Notes under the pieces: generated by a model
What the model was told of the DNA's origin: nothing
Databases searched by the model: none
What the model saw: the letters and a program-made list of their open reading frames with translations, nothing else
Translations under genes and position numbers: made by a program
NCBI RefSeq assembly: GCF_003030345.1
Contig: NZ_CP028158.1
Span: 6,324,001 to 6,388,000 of the forward strand
Source of the DNA: Plantactinospora sp. BC1
Lineage (GTDB): Bacteria > Actinomycetota > Actinomycetes > Mycobacteriales > Micromonosporaceae
Reading direction: 5' to 3'
Length of the DNA stretch: 64,000 nt
Shown: positions 40,358-47,950 of the stretch, in pieces
Layout: each line of letters starts with the position of its first letter
Numbering within the stretch: the first letter of the stretch is position 1

Positions 40358-41713
40358 TCATGTCGCCGGTCCGGCGGAGGTCGCCCCGGTGACCGGCAGT
40401 TCGTCGGAGAAGCAGGTCCAGCTTCCGGTGTGGCAGGCCGCACCGACCTGGTCGACGCTGACCAGCAGGGCGTCGCCGTCGCAGTCCAGCGCCACGGAGC
40501 GGACGTACTGGTGGTGGCCGGAGGTGTCGCCCTTGACCCAGTATTCCCGCCGGCTGCGCGACCAGTAGGTGGCCCGACCGGTGGTGAGGGTGCGGTGCAG
40601 CGCCTCGTCGTCCATCCAGGCGACCATCAGCACGTCGCCGGTGTCGTGCGCCCGGACCACGGCGGTGACCAGTCCGTCGGGGTTGCGGCGCAGGCGCGTG
40701 GCGATCGCCGGGTCGAGGGCCGAGGGTCGCGCGGGGCCGCCGCGCGCCGGCCCGGGCGCGGTCGCCGGGGAGAGATCGGGTACGGGCATAGTTCCCGATT
40801 GTTTCGCACGCGGCGCCGGAACTGTCGACCCGTCCCCGCCGCCGCCCGCCGAAGTGGCCCGCGCCACGCCGCCCGGGGTGCCGTCCGTCCCCGGTGGGGT
40901 GGGCGTCCCGGTCCGGTCCGGGCGGACGAGTTGGTCGACGTAGCGGTCGAGCCGGCCGTCGCGCAGGGCGGCGGCGAGATCCGGCCCGACCACCCCGGCC
41001 AGTTCCTCGGCGTACGGGCGGGCCAGTGCCACGGTGCCGGCCACCAGGCGGTGCGCGGCGGAGTGCAGCCGGGGCAGGGTGTCGGGGCGCAACCCGAGGC
41101 AGCTGAGCATGTCGTCGCGGTAGCGCTCCGGTGCGACCGGCAGGTCCAGCGCGGCGGCCAGCGCGTCCCGCCGGCTGGCCACCGTGACCGTCGGGTTGGC
41201 GAGCCGGAGCACCGAGGGGCAGCGCCGGGCCAGTTCGGCGGCGGCGAGCCGGGCCTCGTACTCGGCACCGCTGGCGCAGGCGCCGCCGACCTTGCCGAGC
41301 GCGGCGACGAGTTCCTCCAGATCCGGCTCGGCGGGGCGCTGGCGGATCTCGGTGACGTCGACGGAGGACCGCCATGCGCCGTGTGCCCAGAGTAACCGTG
41401 CGGGCGCGACGACCGGCAGTCCGAAGGACCATTCGGCGGGCCGGTCGAGCCGTTCGAGCCACGATTCGACGTCCCGTACGGCGACCGACAGGTGGGTCAG
41501 CCGGTCGCCGGTCTCCACGAGGAAGGCCGGGTACGCGGCGTACGGTCCCCCGCTGACCAGGACATCGATGTCCACGTCGCTGTACGGGGTGGCGGCGCCC
41601 CGGGCATAGCTGCCGCGCAGCAGAACCCCGACGACGGGCGGGCCGGGCAGCCGGCGCAGCCGGTCCGTCCAGTCGTCGAGGAACCCGAGTTGCCGTAACG
41701 GACCGTGATCCAC
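40358..41713 (-). CDS. hisI: Nucleotidyltransferase-HisI fusion protein (phosphoribosyl-AMP cyclohydrolase)
   Basis: One uninterrupted 451-codon frame holds two domains. Residues 1-265 form a minimal nucleotidyltransferase: [20 protein letters not shown] has the GS-x(n)-DxD signature, followed by a helical substrate region. Residues about 266-315 are a Pro/Gly/Thr linker. Residues about 320-451 are HisI, the zinc/magnesium enzyme that opens the purine ring of phosphoribosyl-AMP in histidine synthesis ([44 protein letters not shown]). No stop separates the domains, so a ribosome translating the first must enter the second. An internal ATG at 40789 could also give a 143-residue HisI alone. GTG at 41713 lacks a clear ribosome-binding site. 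Confidence 0.8.
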   Translation of the reverse strand: MDHGPLRQLGFLDDWTDRLRRLPGPPVVGVLLRGSYARGAATPYSDVDIDVLVSGGPYAAYPAFLVETGDRLTHLSVAVRDVESWLERLDRPAEWSFGLPVVAPARLLWAHGAWRSSVDVTEIRQRPAEPDLEELVAALGKVGGACASGAEYEARLAAAELARRCPSVLRLANPTVTVASRRDALAAALDLPVAPERYRDDMLSCLGLRPDTLPRLHSAAHRLVAGTVALARPYAEELAGVVGPDLAAALRDGRLDRYVDQLVRPDRTGTPTPPGTDGTPGGVARATSAGGGGDGSTVPAPRAKQSGTMPVPDLSPATAPGPARGGPARPSALDPAIATRLRRNPDGLVTAVVRAHDTGDVLMVAWMDDEALHRTLTTGRATYWSRSRREYWVKGDTSGHHQYVRSVALDCDGDALLVSVDQVGAACHTGSWTCFSDELPVTGATSAGPAT

Positions 41714-41782
41714 GGCGTCATCGTGCCGCAGGTCCGATCATGACGCAACGCCCGATCATGCTTCGCCTGGGCGTTTCGTCCG

Positions 41783-42784
41783 TTATCTGCCGATAAATCG
41801 CATTGACTGCTCCGGATAGCGCTCGCCGGCCGCCGCCCCGACCGGTATCGCGGCGGAGAGCTGGGCCACCTGCTCGCCGGTGAGCCGCAGGTCGACGGCG
41901 GCGGCGTTCTCCTCCAGGTAACCGACCCGCTTGGTGCCGGGGATCGGCAGGATGTCGTCGCCCTGGGCGAGCAGCCAGGCCAGTGCCGCCTGGGCCGGCG
42001 TACAGCCGATCTCGGCGGCCACCGCCCGGACCCGGTCGACCAGTTCCAGGTTGGTGTCGAGGTTCTCCTCGGCGAACCGGGGCGCCCGGCTGCGGAAGTC
42101 CTCGGCACCGAGCTGTTCCCGGCTGTTGATCGTCCCGGTCAGCAGCCCCCGGCCCATCGGCGAGTACGCCACCAACGCCACGCCGAGGTCCCGGCAGGTC
42201 GCCAGCATCTCCTGCTCGACGTCCCGGCTGAACAGCGAGTACTCCATCTGCACCGCCGCCACCGGATGCACGGCGTGCGCGGCCCGCAGCGTCGCCGGGC
42301 TCACCTCGGAGAGCCCGATGAACCGCACCTTGCCGTCCACCACCAGCTCGGCCATCGCCCCGACGGTCTCCTCGATCGGGGTCTCCGGGTTGCGCCGGTG
42401 CAGGTAGTAGAGGTCGATGGTGTCGACACCGAGCCGGGCCAGCGAGGCGTCGCACGCCTGGTGGGCCCACGCCCCGGAGCTGTCGACGTACGCCCCCGGG
42501 GAGGCGGTGGTGCTCCCCTCGCCGGTGAACCGGTTGCCGAACTTGGTGGCCAGGAACACCTCGTCGCGGCGCTTGCGCAGCACCGGGCCGAGCAGTTCCT
42601 CGTTGTGCCCCCGCCCGTACATGTCGGCGGTGTCCAGGTGGTTGATCCCGAGGTCGAGGGCCCGGTGCAGGGTCCGGGTCGACTCCTCGTCGTCCCGGGT
42701 CCCGTACGCCATGCTCATCCCCATACAGCCGAGCCCGATGGCCGAGACCTCCGGTCCGATGGCACCGATCCTGCGCTTGTGCAT
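41783..42784 (-). CDS. Aldo/keto reductase
   Basis: A 333-residue TIM-barrel NADPH-dependent reductase. The tetrad is visible: Asp and Tyr in [11 protein letters not shown], Lys in FLATKFGN, His in [11 protein letters not shown]. The C-terminal [16 protein letters not shown] binds NADPH. The family reduces aldehydes and ketones; this AKR13-like subgroup ([12 protein letters not shown] start) is often named pyridoxal reductase or general aldo/keto reductase. ATG at 42784 has GGAAGC just upstream. Divergent from the ABC exporter operon. Substrate unknown. Confidence 0.92.
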   Translation of the reverse strand: MHKRRIGAIGPEVSAIGLGCMGMSMAYGTRDDEESTRTLHRALDLGINHLDTADMYGRGHNEELLGPVLRKRRDEVFLATKFGNRFTGEGSTTASPGAYVDSSGAWAHQACDASLARLGVDTIDLYYLHRRNPETPIEETVGAMAELVVDGKVRFIGLSEVSPATLRAAHAVHPVAAVQMEYSLFSRDVEQEMLATCRDLGVALVAYSPMGRGLLTGTINSREQLGAEDFRSRAPRFAEENLDTNLELVDRVRAVAAEIGCTPAQAALAWLLAQGDDILPIPGTKRVGYLEENAAAVDLRLTGEQVAQLSAAIPVGAAAGERYPEQSMRFIGR

Positions 42785-42911
42785 CGCTTCCGCTCCGTCC
42801 GCCGTACGTTCCGTCCTGCCCGGTCCAGGTTTCCACCGCACCGCCGGGCGGGTCATCCGGGACCGGTACCCGCTCCCCGCCGGTCGGAAAACCGGCCGGC
42901 CCGATCGACGA

Positions 42912-42950
42912 TTGTCCGCCGGCAAGATTTCATCTAGCGTTGATTTCAAC
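42912..42950 (+). promoter_or_regulatory. Promoter with overlapping palindrome ahead of the ABC exporter operon
   Basis: TTGTCC (42912-42917) and TAGCGT (42935-42940) are spaced by 17 bp. A palindrome GTTGA-TT-TCAAC (42939-42950) overlaps the last -10 bases and the expected start of transcription. The operon ends with a TetR gene, so this is a plausible operator. Confidence 0.5.
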
Positions 42951-42977
42951 ACTTGATGAGTTTCGCAGGGAGGCATC

Positions 42978-43739
42978 ATGGAGACCGCGATCGAGGTCCG
43001 CGACCTCGTCGTGACGCGCGGGAAACGGCAGGTCCTGCACGGGATCGGCTGCACCGTCCCGCGCGGGAGCGTCACCGGGCTACTCGGCCCGAGCGGCAGC
43101 GGCAAGACCACGCTGTTGCGGGCCATCGTCGGCGTGCAGATCGTGTCCGGCGGCACCGTCACCGTGCTCGGCGAGCCGGCCGGAGCCCGTGGCCTGCGGC
43201 GACGCCTCGGATATCTGACCCAGGCACCGAGCGTCTATCCGGACCTGACCGTCCGGGAGAACACCCGCTACTTCGGCCGGCTGCACGGCGTCGGCCGGTC
43301 CGACGCCGACCGGGCGATCGCCGACGTCGGCCTGGCCGACGCGGCCGACCAGCTCGTCGGCACCCTCTCCGGCGGCCAGCGCAGCCGGGCCTCGCTGGCC
43401 TGTGCCCTGGTCGGCCGCCCCGAGGTGGTGATCCTCGACGAGCCGACGGTCGGGCAGGACCCGGTGCTCCGGGCCGAGCTGTGGCAGCGGTTCCACGCTA
43501 TGGCCGCCGAGGGGACCACGCTGCTGGTCTCCAGTCACGTGATGGACGAGGCGGCCCGGTGCGACCGGCTGCTGCTGATCCGGGAGGGCCGGCTGATCGC
43601 CGACGACACCGTCCCGGCGGTACGCGCGGCGGCCGGCACCGACGACCTGGAGGAGGCGTTCCTGCGGCTGATCAGGGCGAACGAGCTGGCCGACGGGGAC
43701 CGGTTGGCCGGCAGCGGCGATCGGAGGGCGGGACGGTGA
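42978..43739 (+). CDS. ABC transporter ATP-binding protein (DrrA type)
   Basis: A 253-residue nucleotide-binding subunit with Walker [11 protein letters not shown]-loop LTQAPS, signature LSGGQRSR, Walker [14 protein letters not shown] and switch His in VSSHVMDEA. Homology is to the DrrA/CcmA exporter ATPases of ABC-2 systems. AGGGAGG sits before the ATG. Its stop overlaps the permease start (GTGA). A TetR gene follows in the same direction, and a palindrome covers the promoter, so the operon is probably self-regulated and drug-inducible. The exported compound is unknown. Confidence 0.93.
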   Translation: METAIEVRDLVVTRGKRQVLHGIGCTVPRGSVTGLLGPSGSGKTTLLRAIVGVQIVSGGTVTVLGEPAGARGLRRRLGYLTQAPSVYPDLTVRENTRYFGRLHGVGRSDADRAIADVGLADAADQLVGTLSGGQRSRASLACALVGRPEVVILDEPTVGQDPVLRAELWQRFHAMAAEGTTLLVSSHVMDEAARCDRLLLIREGRLIADDTVPAVRAAAGTDDLEEAFLRLIRANELADGDRLAGSGDRRAGR

Positions 43740-44491
43740 ACCTGCGGATCCTCGCCGTCACCACCGGTCGCATCCTGCGCCAACTGCGACACGACCGGCG
43801 TACCGTGGCGATGCTGCTGGTGGTGCCGGTGGTGCTGCTCACCCTGCTCTACCACATGTTCGGCGACCAGCCGGCGCCGCCGGGACAGCCGGCCGTCTTC
43901 GACCGGATCGCCCTGGTCATGCTCGGCGTCTTCCCGTTCGTGATCATGTTCCTGGTCACCAGCATCGCCATGTTGCGCGAGCGCACCTCCGGCACGCTGG
44001 AACGGCTGCTCACCACCCCGCTGGGCAAACTCGACCTGCTCTTCGGCTACGGCCTCGCGTTCGGACTGGCCGCCGCGGTCCAGGCCGGTGTCGCGGCCGG
44101 CGCGGCGTACTGGCTCTTCGACCTCTCCACCGCCGGCAACCCCGGGCTGGTGGTGCTGATCGCGGTGGTCAACGCCGTACTCGGGGTCGCGCTGGGGCTC
44201 TTCTGCAGCGCCTTCGCCCAGACCGAGTTCCAGGCCGTACAGTTCATGCCGGTCGTGGTGATCCCGCAGATCCTGCTCTGCGGCCTGTTCGTCGCCCGCG
44301 ACCAGATGGCCGGCTGGCTACAGGTGATCAGCGACGCGCTGCCCCTGTCGTACGCGGTCGAGGCGCTACAGGAGGTCGGCGCGCACGCCGAGCCGACCGG
44401 CACGATGTGGCGGGACGTGGCGGTGGTGGCCGCGGCGGTGGTGGTCGCTCTGGTGCTCGCGGCGGCCACGCTTCGGCGGCGTACCGGCTGA
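43736..44491 (+). CDS. ABC-2 type permease (DrrB type)
   Basis: A 251-residue membrane subunit with six hydrophobic segments (first VAMLLVVPVVLLTLLYHMF, last VAVVAAAVVVALVLAAATL) and the ABC-2 signature region RERTSGTLERLLTTPLGKLDLLFGY. It should dimerise and pair with the upstream ATPase to expel a small molecule. GTG at 43736 overlaps the ATPase stop and has GGAGGGCGG upstream. A very strong hairpin follows before the TetR gene. Confidence 0.92.
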   Translation: MNLRILAVTTGRILRQLRHDRRTVAMLLVVPVVLLTLLYHMFGDQPAPPGQPAVFDRIALVMLGVFPFVIMFLVTSIAMLRERTSGTLERLLTTPLGKLDLLFGYGLAFGLAAAVQAGVAAGAAYWLFDLSTAGNPGLVVLIAVVNAVLGVALGLFCSAFAQTEFQAVQFMPVVVIPQILLCGLFVARDQMAGWLQVISDALPLSYAVEALQEVGAHAEPTGTMWRDVAVVAAAVVVALVLAAATLRRRTG

Positions 44492-44495
44492 GGCG

Positions 44496-44543
44496 TCCGG
44501 CACCGGTCGGCGCCCACTGCGGGAGGCGCCGACCGGTGCCGGA
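44496..44543 (+). terminator. 19-bp perfect stem-loop between permease and TetR genes
   Basis: TCCGGCACCGGTCGGCGCC and its exact complement (44525-44543) enclose a 10-nt loop. It starts five bases after the permease stop and ends 21 bases before the TetR ATG, so it may terminate or attenuate transcription into the regulator gene. Confidence 0.65.
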
Positions 44544-44564
44544 GGAACGAGCACGAGGACGGCG

Positions 44565-45239
44565 ATGGCACGACGGAGCGGACGGCGACCGGGCAACCCC
44601 GACACCCGGGAGAGCATCCTGAGAGCCGCCCGGGAGGCGTTCGCCGAACGCGGTTTCGACCACACCTCGATCCGGGCCATCGCGACCGCCGCCGGAGTCG
44701 ACCCGGCGCTGGTCCACCACTACTTCGGCACCAAGGACCAGCTCTTCCTCGCCACCATCGACATCCCGTTCGACCCGCAGGAGCTGCTGCCGCAGATCGC
44801 CGCCGGTGGGCTCGACGGGATCGGCGAACGGCTGGTCCGGACGTTCCTGCGGGTCTGGGACTCCCCCGCCGGCACCGCCGGGGTCGCGCTGTTCCGGTCC
44901 GCGATGAACAACGAGTGGACCGCCCGGCTGCTCCGGGAGTTCCTGGAGACCCAGGTGCTGCGCCGGGCGACCGGGCTGCTCGAGATCGACCCGGCCGAGG
45001 CACCGCTGCGCTCGTCGCTGGTCGCCACCCAGATGGCCGGCATGGTCATCGTCCGGTACATCCTGCGGCTGGAGCCGCTCGCCTCGGCGCCGCCGGACGT
45101 CGTGGTCGCGGCGGTGGGGCCGACCATCCAGCGTTATCTGACCGGGGACGTCACCCGGCTCACCGCCCGGCCGGCGGATCCCGGCTCGCCGGGCGGACCG
45201 CGCCCCGGCACGCCGGGCGGGACGCGGCAGGACGGCTGA
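44565..45239 (+). CDS. TetR-family transcriptional regulator
   Basis: A 224-residue repressor. The N-terminal HTH is clear (REAFAERGFDHTSIRAIATA, then AGVDPALVHHYFGTKDQLF); the C-terminal ligand domain ends in a Pro/Gly-rich tail. GAGGACGG precedes the ATG. Located at the end of an ABC-2 exporter operon, it very likely controls that operon in response to the exported compound. The strong hairpin upstream suggests its own level is lowered relative to the transporter. It is convergent with the DUF2470 gene, 9 bp apart. Confidence 0.92.
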   Translation: MARRSGRRPGNPDTRESILRAAREAFAERGFDHTSIRAIATAAGVDPALVHHYFGTKDQLFLATIDIPFDPQELLPQIAAGGLDGIGERLVRTFLRVWDSPAGTAGVALFRSAMNNEWTARLLREFLETQVLRRATGLLEIDPAEAPLRSSLVATQMAGMVIVRYILRLEPLASAPPDVVVAAVGPTIQRYLTGDVTRLTARPADPGSPGGPRPGTPGGTRQDG

Positions 45240-45248
45240 CCCGGAGGG

Positions 45249-46061
45249 CTAGCGGTCGGACCAGACCTGGCCGGGGGTGCTGCCGAGCGGCCACTCCCGG
45301 TCCGGGCGCTGCGCCTGGTGCCGCCGCCGGCAGAGCACGGGATGCAGCAGCTCGGCCAGCTCCGCCTGGCCGGTCAGCGGGCGGGGGAAGGCGAGCCGGG
45401 CCCGGCAGCGGGTAGCGCGTCCGCCGAGGGCCACCACCATGCCGTACCGGTCGAGCCGGACCACCCGGGGCGGCGGCTCGTCCGCCCCGCCCGGCGGTAC
45501 GAGGTCGCCGAGCTGGCGCCGGAGGAAGGCGGCGATCTCCGGCCCGTGGTGGTCCGCGAGGTCGGCGAGGAGGTCCCGTTCCAGCGGGTGCAGCGGGTCC
45601 GGCTCGGCGGCGGCGTACTCGGCCGGCTCGACGTGTCGCACGGTGCCGGCACGTTCGAGCCGGATCTCGGCCGGCTCGAACCGGTGCAGCGTGAAGCCCC
45701 GGCCGACGTCCAGCAGGTCTCCGGTCGGCACCACCTCGGCGAAGTCGATGGCGGCCTGCCGCGCCTCGACCCCGGTCAGCGGCTCCGGCCAGCCGGAGAT
45801 CCAGACCCGGCCGAGCGGGGGCGCCCCGGCGGCCGGCGGCAGGTCGCGGACGTCGAGCACCAGTGCGGTGCCCCGGCCGCTCCTGCCGGGCCGGAGTGCG
45901 GCGGCCAGGTCGCTGACGATCGAGACGAGCAGCAGGATCCGGCCGGACGGGTCGGTGGCGTGCCGGACCTGGTGCGGTCCGGGCCGGTAGGCGACCTGGG
46001 CGGTGCCGGCGAGCCGACCGGCGGCCAGGGTACGGGCCACCTCCGCGGAGCTGGGCTGCAT
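45249..46061 (-). CDS. DUF2470-domain protein, predicted iron-regulated
   Basis: A 270-residue cytosolic protein. The N-terminal part (RHATDPSGRILLLVSIVSDL then GTALVLDVRDLPP and GRVWISGWPEPL) fits the split-barrel flavin/heme-binding fold of the HugZ-like pyridoxamine-oxidase superfamily. The C-terminal part (HPLERDLLADLADHHGPEI, VRLDRYGMVVAL, RCRARLAFPRPL) is DUF2470. Homologues act in heme degradation or siderophore handling. GGAGG precedes the ATG at 46061. A double IdeR-type iron box lies 16-54 bases upstream, so expression should rise when iron is short. Heme breakdown is the best guess but not shown. Confidence 0.8.
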   Translation of the reverse strand: MQPSSAEVARTLAAGRLAGTAQVAYRPGPHQVRHATDPSGRILLLVSIVSDLAAALRPGRSGRGTALVLDVRDLPPAAGAPPLGRVWISGWPEPLTGVEARQAAIDFAEVVPTGDLLDVGRGFTLHRFEPAEIRLERAGTVRHVEPAEYAAAEPDPLHPLERDLLADLADHHGPEIAAFLRRQLGDLVPPGGADEPPPRVVRLDRYGMVVALGGRATRCRARLAFPRPLTGQAELAELLHPVLCRRRHQAQRPDREWPLGSTPGQVWSDR

Positions 46062-46076
46062 GACGTCGACCTCCGG

Positions 46077-46115
46077 CGGAGTTAGCCTGTCCTTAGTAAG
46101 GGGAGGCTAACCTAT
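46077..46115 (-). promoter_or_regulatory. Tandem IdeR/DmdR1-type iron boxes
   Basis: TAAGGGGAGGCTAACCTAT (46097-46115) agrees with 15 of 19 positions of the consensus TTAGGTTAGGCTAACCTAA. A second, weaker half (46077-46095, 12 of 19 on the opposite strand) is separated by one base, so the whole is a 16-1-16 imperfect palindrome. Confidence 0.7.
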
Positions 46116-46159
46116 CGGACGGTCGGCGTCCATCTCACCGCCGGCACCGTTCGCCGCCG

Positions 46160-47950
46160 CTACCGGGTCTGCTCCAACCAGGAGGCATAGAGCAGGCCGT
46201 AGACCGACTGCGGGTCGCTGACCAGCTCCTCGTGCGGACCCCGCTGCACGATCCGGCCCCGGTCCACCACGATCACCTCGTCGGCGGCCTGCGCGGTGGA
46301 GAGCCGGTGCGCGATCGCCACCGTGGTCCGGCCCCGGGTCACCGCGTCCAGGGTGCGTTGCAGGCGTACCTCGGTGGCCGGGTCGACCGCGCTGGTCGCC
46401 TCGTCCAGCACCAGCAGGTCCGGGTCGGCCACGTACGCCCGGGCCAGCGCGACCAACTGCCGCTCGCCCACACTGAGTGCCTCGCCGCGCTCACCCACCG
46501 GCGTCGCCAGCCCGAGCGGCAGCCCCTCCACCCAGTCGCCGAGACCGAGTTCGGTGAAGGCCGACGCCAGCTCCTCGTCGGTCAGCTCCGGCCGGCCAAA
46601 CCGGACGTTCTCCGCCACCGTGGAGTCGAAGAGGAAGCCGTCCTGCGGCACCATCACCACCCGGGAGCGCAGCGAACCGAACCGGACCCGGTCCAGCCGC
46701 ACCCCGGAGAGCAGCACCGCCCCGCCGGACGGGTCCATCAGCCGGGTCAGCAGCTTCGCGAAGGTGGTCTTGCCGCTGCCGGTCTCGCCGACCACCGCCA
46801 CCCGGGTCTTGGCCGGGATGTCCACGTTGACGTCGACCAGCACCGGCGGGCCGCCCGGATAGTGGTATTCGACGTCGGCGAAGCGGATGTCGATCGGCCC
46901 GGCCGGCAGGTCGACGCCCTGCTCCCCCGGGTCCGCCACGTCCGGCGCCACGTCGAGTACGTCCAGCACCCGCCGCCAGCCCGCCACCGCGTTCTGCGCC
47001 TCGTTGAGCACCTCGGTGGCGATCTGCACCGGCTGGATGAAGAGGGTGACCAGGAAGAGGAAGGCGGTCAGCTCGCCGATGCCGAGCGAACCGTCGACAC
47101 CCAGCTTGACGCCGAGCACCACCACCCCGGCCAGGGCCAGCCCGGCGGCGATCTCGCCGGTCGAGAAGCTGATCACGCTGGTCCGGATCGCCCGCTGCTG
47201 TGCCCGGCGCTGCGCCTCGATGGTCCGGTCCAGCCGCTCGGCCGTCCGGCCGGAGACCCCGTACGCCCGGATCACCGGCGCGCCCACCACGCTCTCCGAG
47301 ACCGCCGCCAGCATCGCGCCGAGCCGCTGCCGGACCACCCCGTACGCGGCGGCGAGCCGCTTCTGGAAGACCCGGATCACCGCCACGGCGGGGACGAACG
47401 CGGCGAACACCACCAGGGTCAACTGCCAGGAGTAGACCGCCATCACCACCGTGGTCACCACCACCTGACCGAGGTTGATCAGGAGGATCACCCCGCCCCA
47501 CTGGAGGAACTGGGTGATCTGGTCCACGTCGCTGGTGACCCGGGAGACCAGCGAGCCGCGCCGCTCCGCCTGCTGGTGCAGCGTCGACAGGTCGTGCACG
47601 TGCCGGAAGGCCCGCACCCGCACCCCGGCCAGCGCCGTCTCGCTGACCGTGAAGAGCCGGCGCATCATCAGATAGCCGCAGATGGTGGTCACCACCAGCA
47701 CCGCCGCGGTCGCCGCGACCACGATGCCGACCACCCCGATGTCCGGCCCGCCCGGTGCGCGCAGCCCCCGGTCGATGCCCTGCTGGATCGCCACCGGCAC
47801 GGCGGCCCGGCCGACCATCGAGACCAGGGCCAGCGCGAGGGTGCCGGCGAGTCCGGTACGCAGTTCCGGGGAGAGCGCCAGCCCTCGCCGAAAGGTCCCC
47901 CAGGCGCTCTCCGCCCGCTCCGGTACCGCCCCGGCCGTGGTCGTACTCAC
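46160..47950 (-). CDS. ABC exporter half-transporter, subunit with degenerate signature motif
   Basis: A 596-residue protein with six N-terminal membrane helices and a C-terminal ATPase domain: Walker A GETGSGKTT, signature LSVGERQL (the usual LSGGQ is altered), Walker B LLVLDEATSAVDP with the catalytic Glu, and H-loop IAHRLST. GTG at 47950 overlaps the upstream ABC gene stop (GTGA), so the two are expressed as a pair. The asymmetric motifs fit a heterodimeric exporter of the TM287/288 or BmrCD kind. Substrate unknown: lipids, peptides and drugs are all possible. Confidence 0.92.
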   Translation of the reverse strand: MSTTTAGAVPERAESAWGTFRRGLALSPELRTGLAGTLALALVSMVGRAAVPVAIQQGIDRGLRAPGGPDIGVVGIVVAATAAVLVVTTICGYLMMRRLFTVSETALAGVRVRAFRHVHDLSTLHQQAERRGSLVSRVTSDVDQITQFLQWGGVILLINLGQVVVTTVVMAVYSWQLTLVVFAAFVPAVAVIRVFQKRLAAAYGVVRQRLGAMLAAVSESVVGAPVIRAYGVSGRTAERLDRTIEAQRRAQQRAIRTSVISFSTGEIAAGLALAGVVVLGVKLGVDGSLGIGELTAFLFLVTLFIQPVQIATEVLNEAQNAVAGWRRVLDVLDVAPDVADPGEQGVDLPAGPIDIRFADVEYHYPGGPPVLVDVNVDIPAKTRVAVVGETGSGKTTFAKLLTRLMDPSGGAVLLSGVRLDRVRFGSLRSRVVMVPQDGFLFDSTVAENVRFGRPELTDEELASAFTELGLGDWVEGLPLGLATPVGERGEALSVGERQLVALARAYVADPDLLVLDEATSAVDPATEVRLQRTLDAVTRGRTTVAIAHRLSTAQAADEVIVVDRGRIVQRGPHEELVSDPQSVYGLLYASWLEQTR

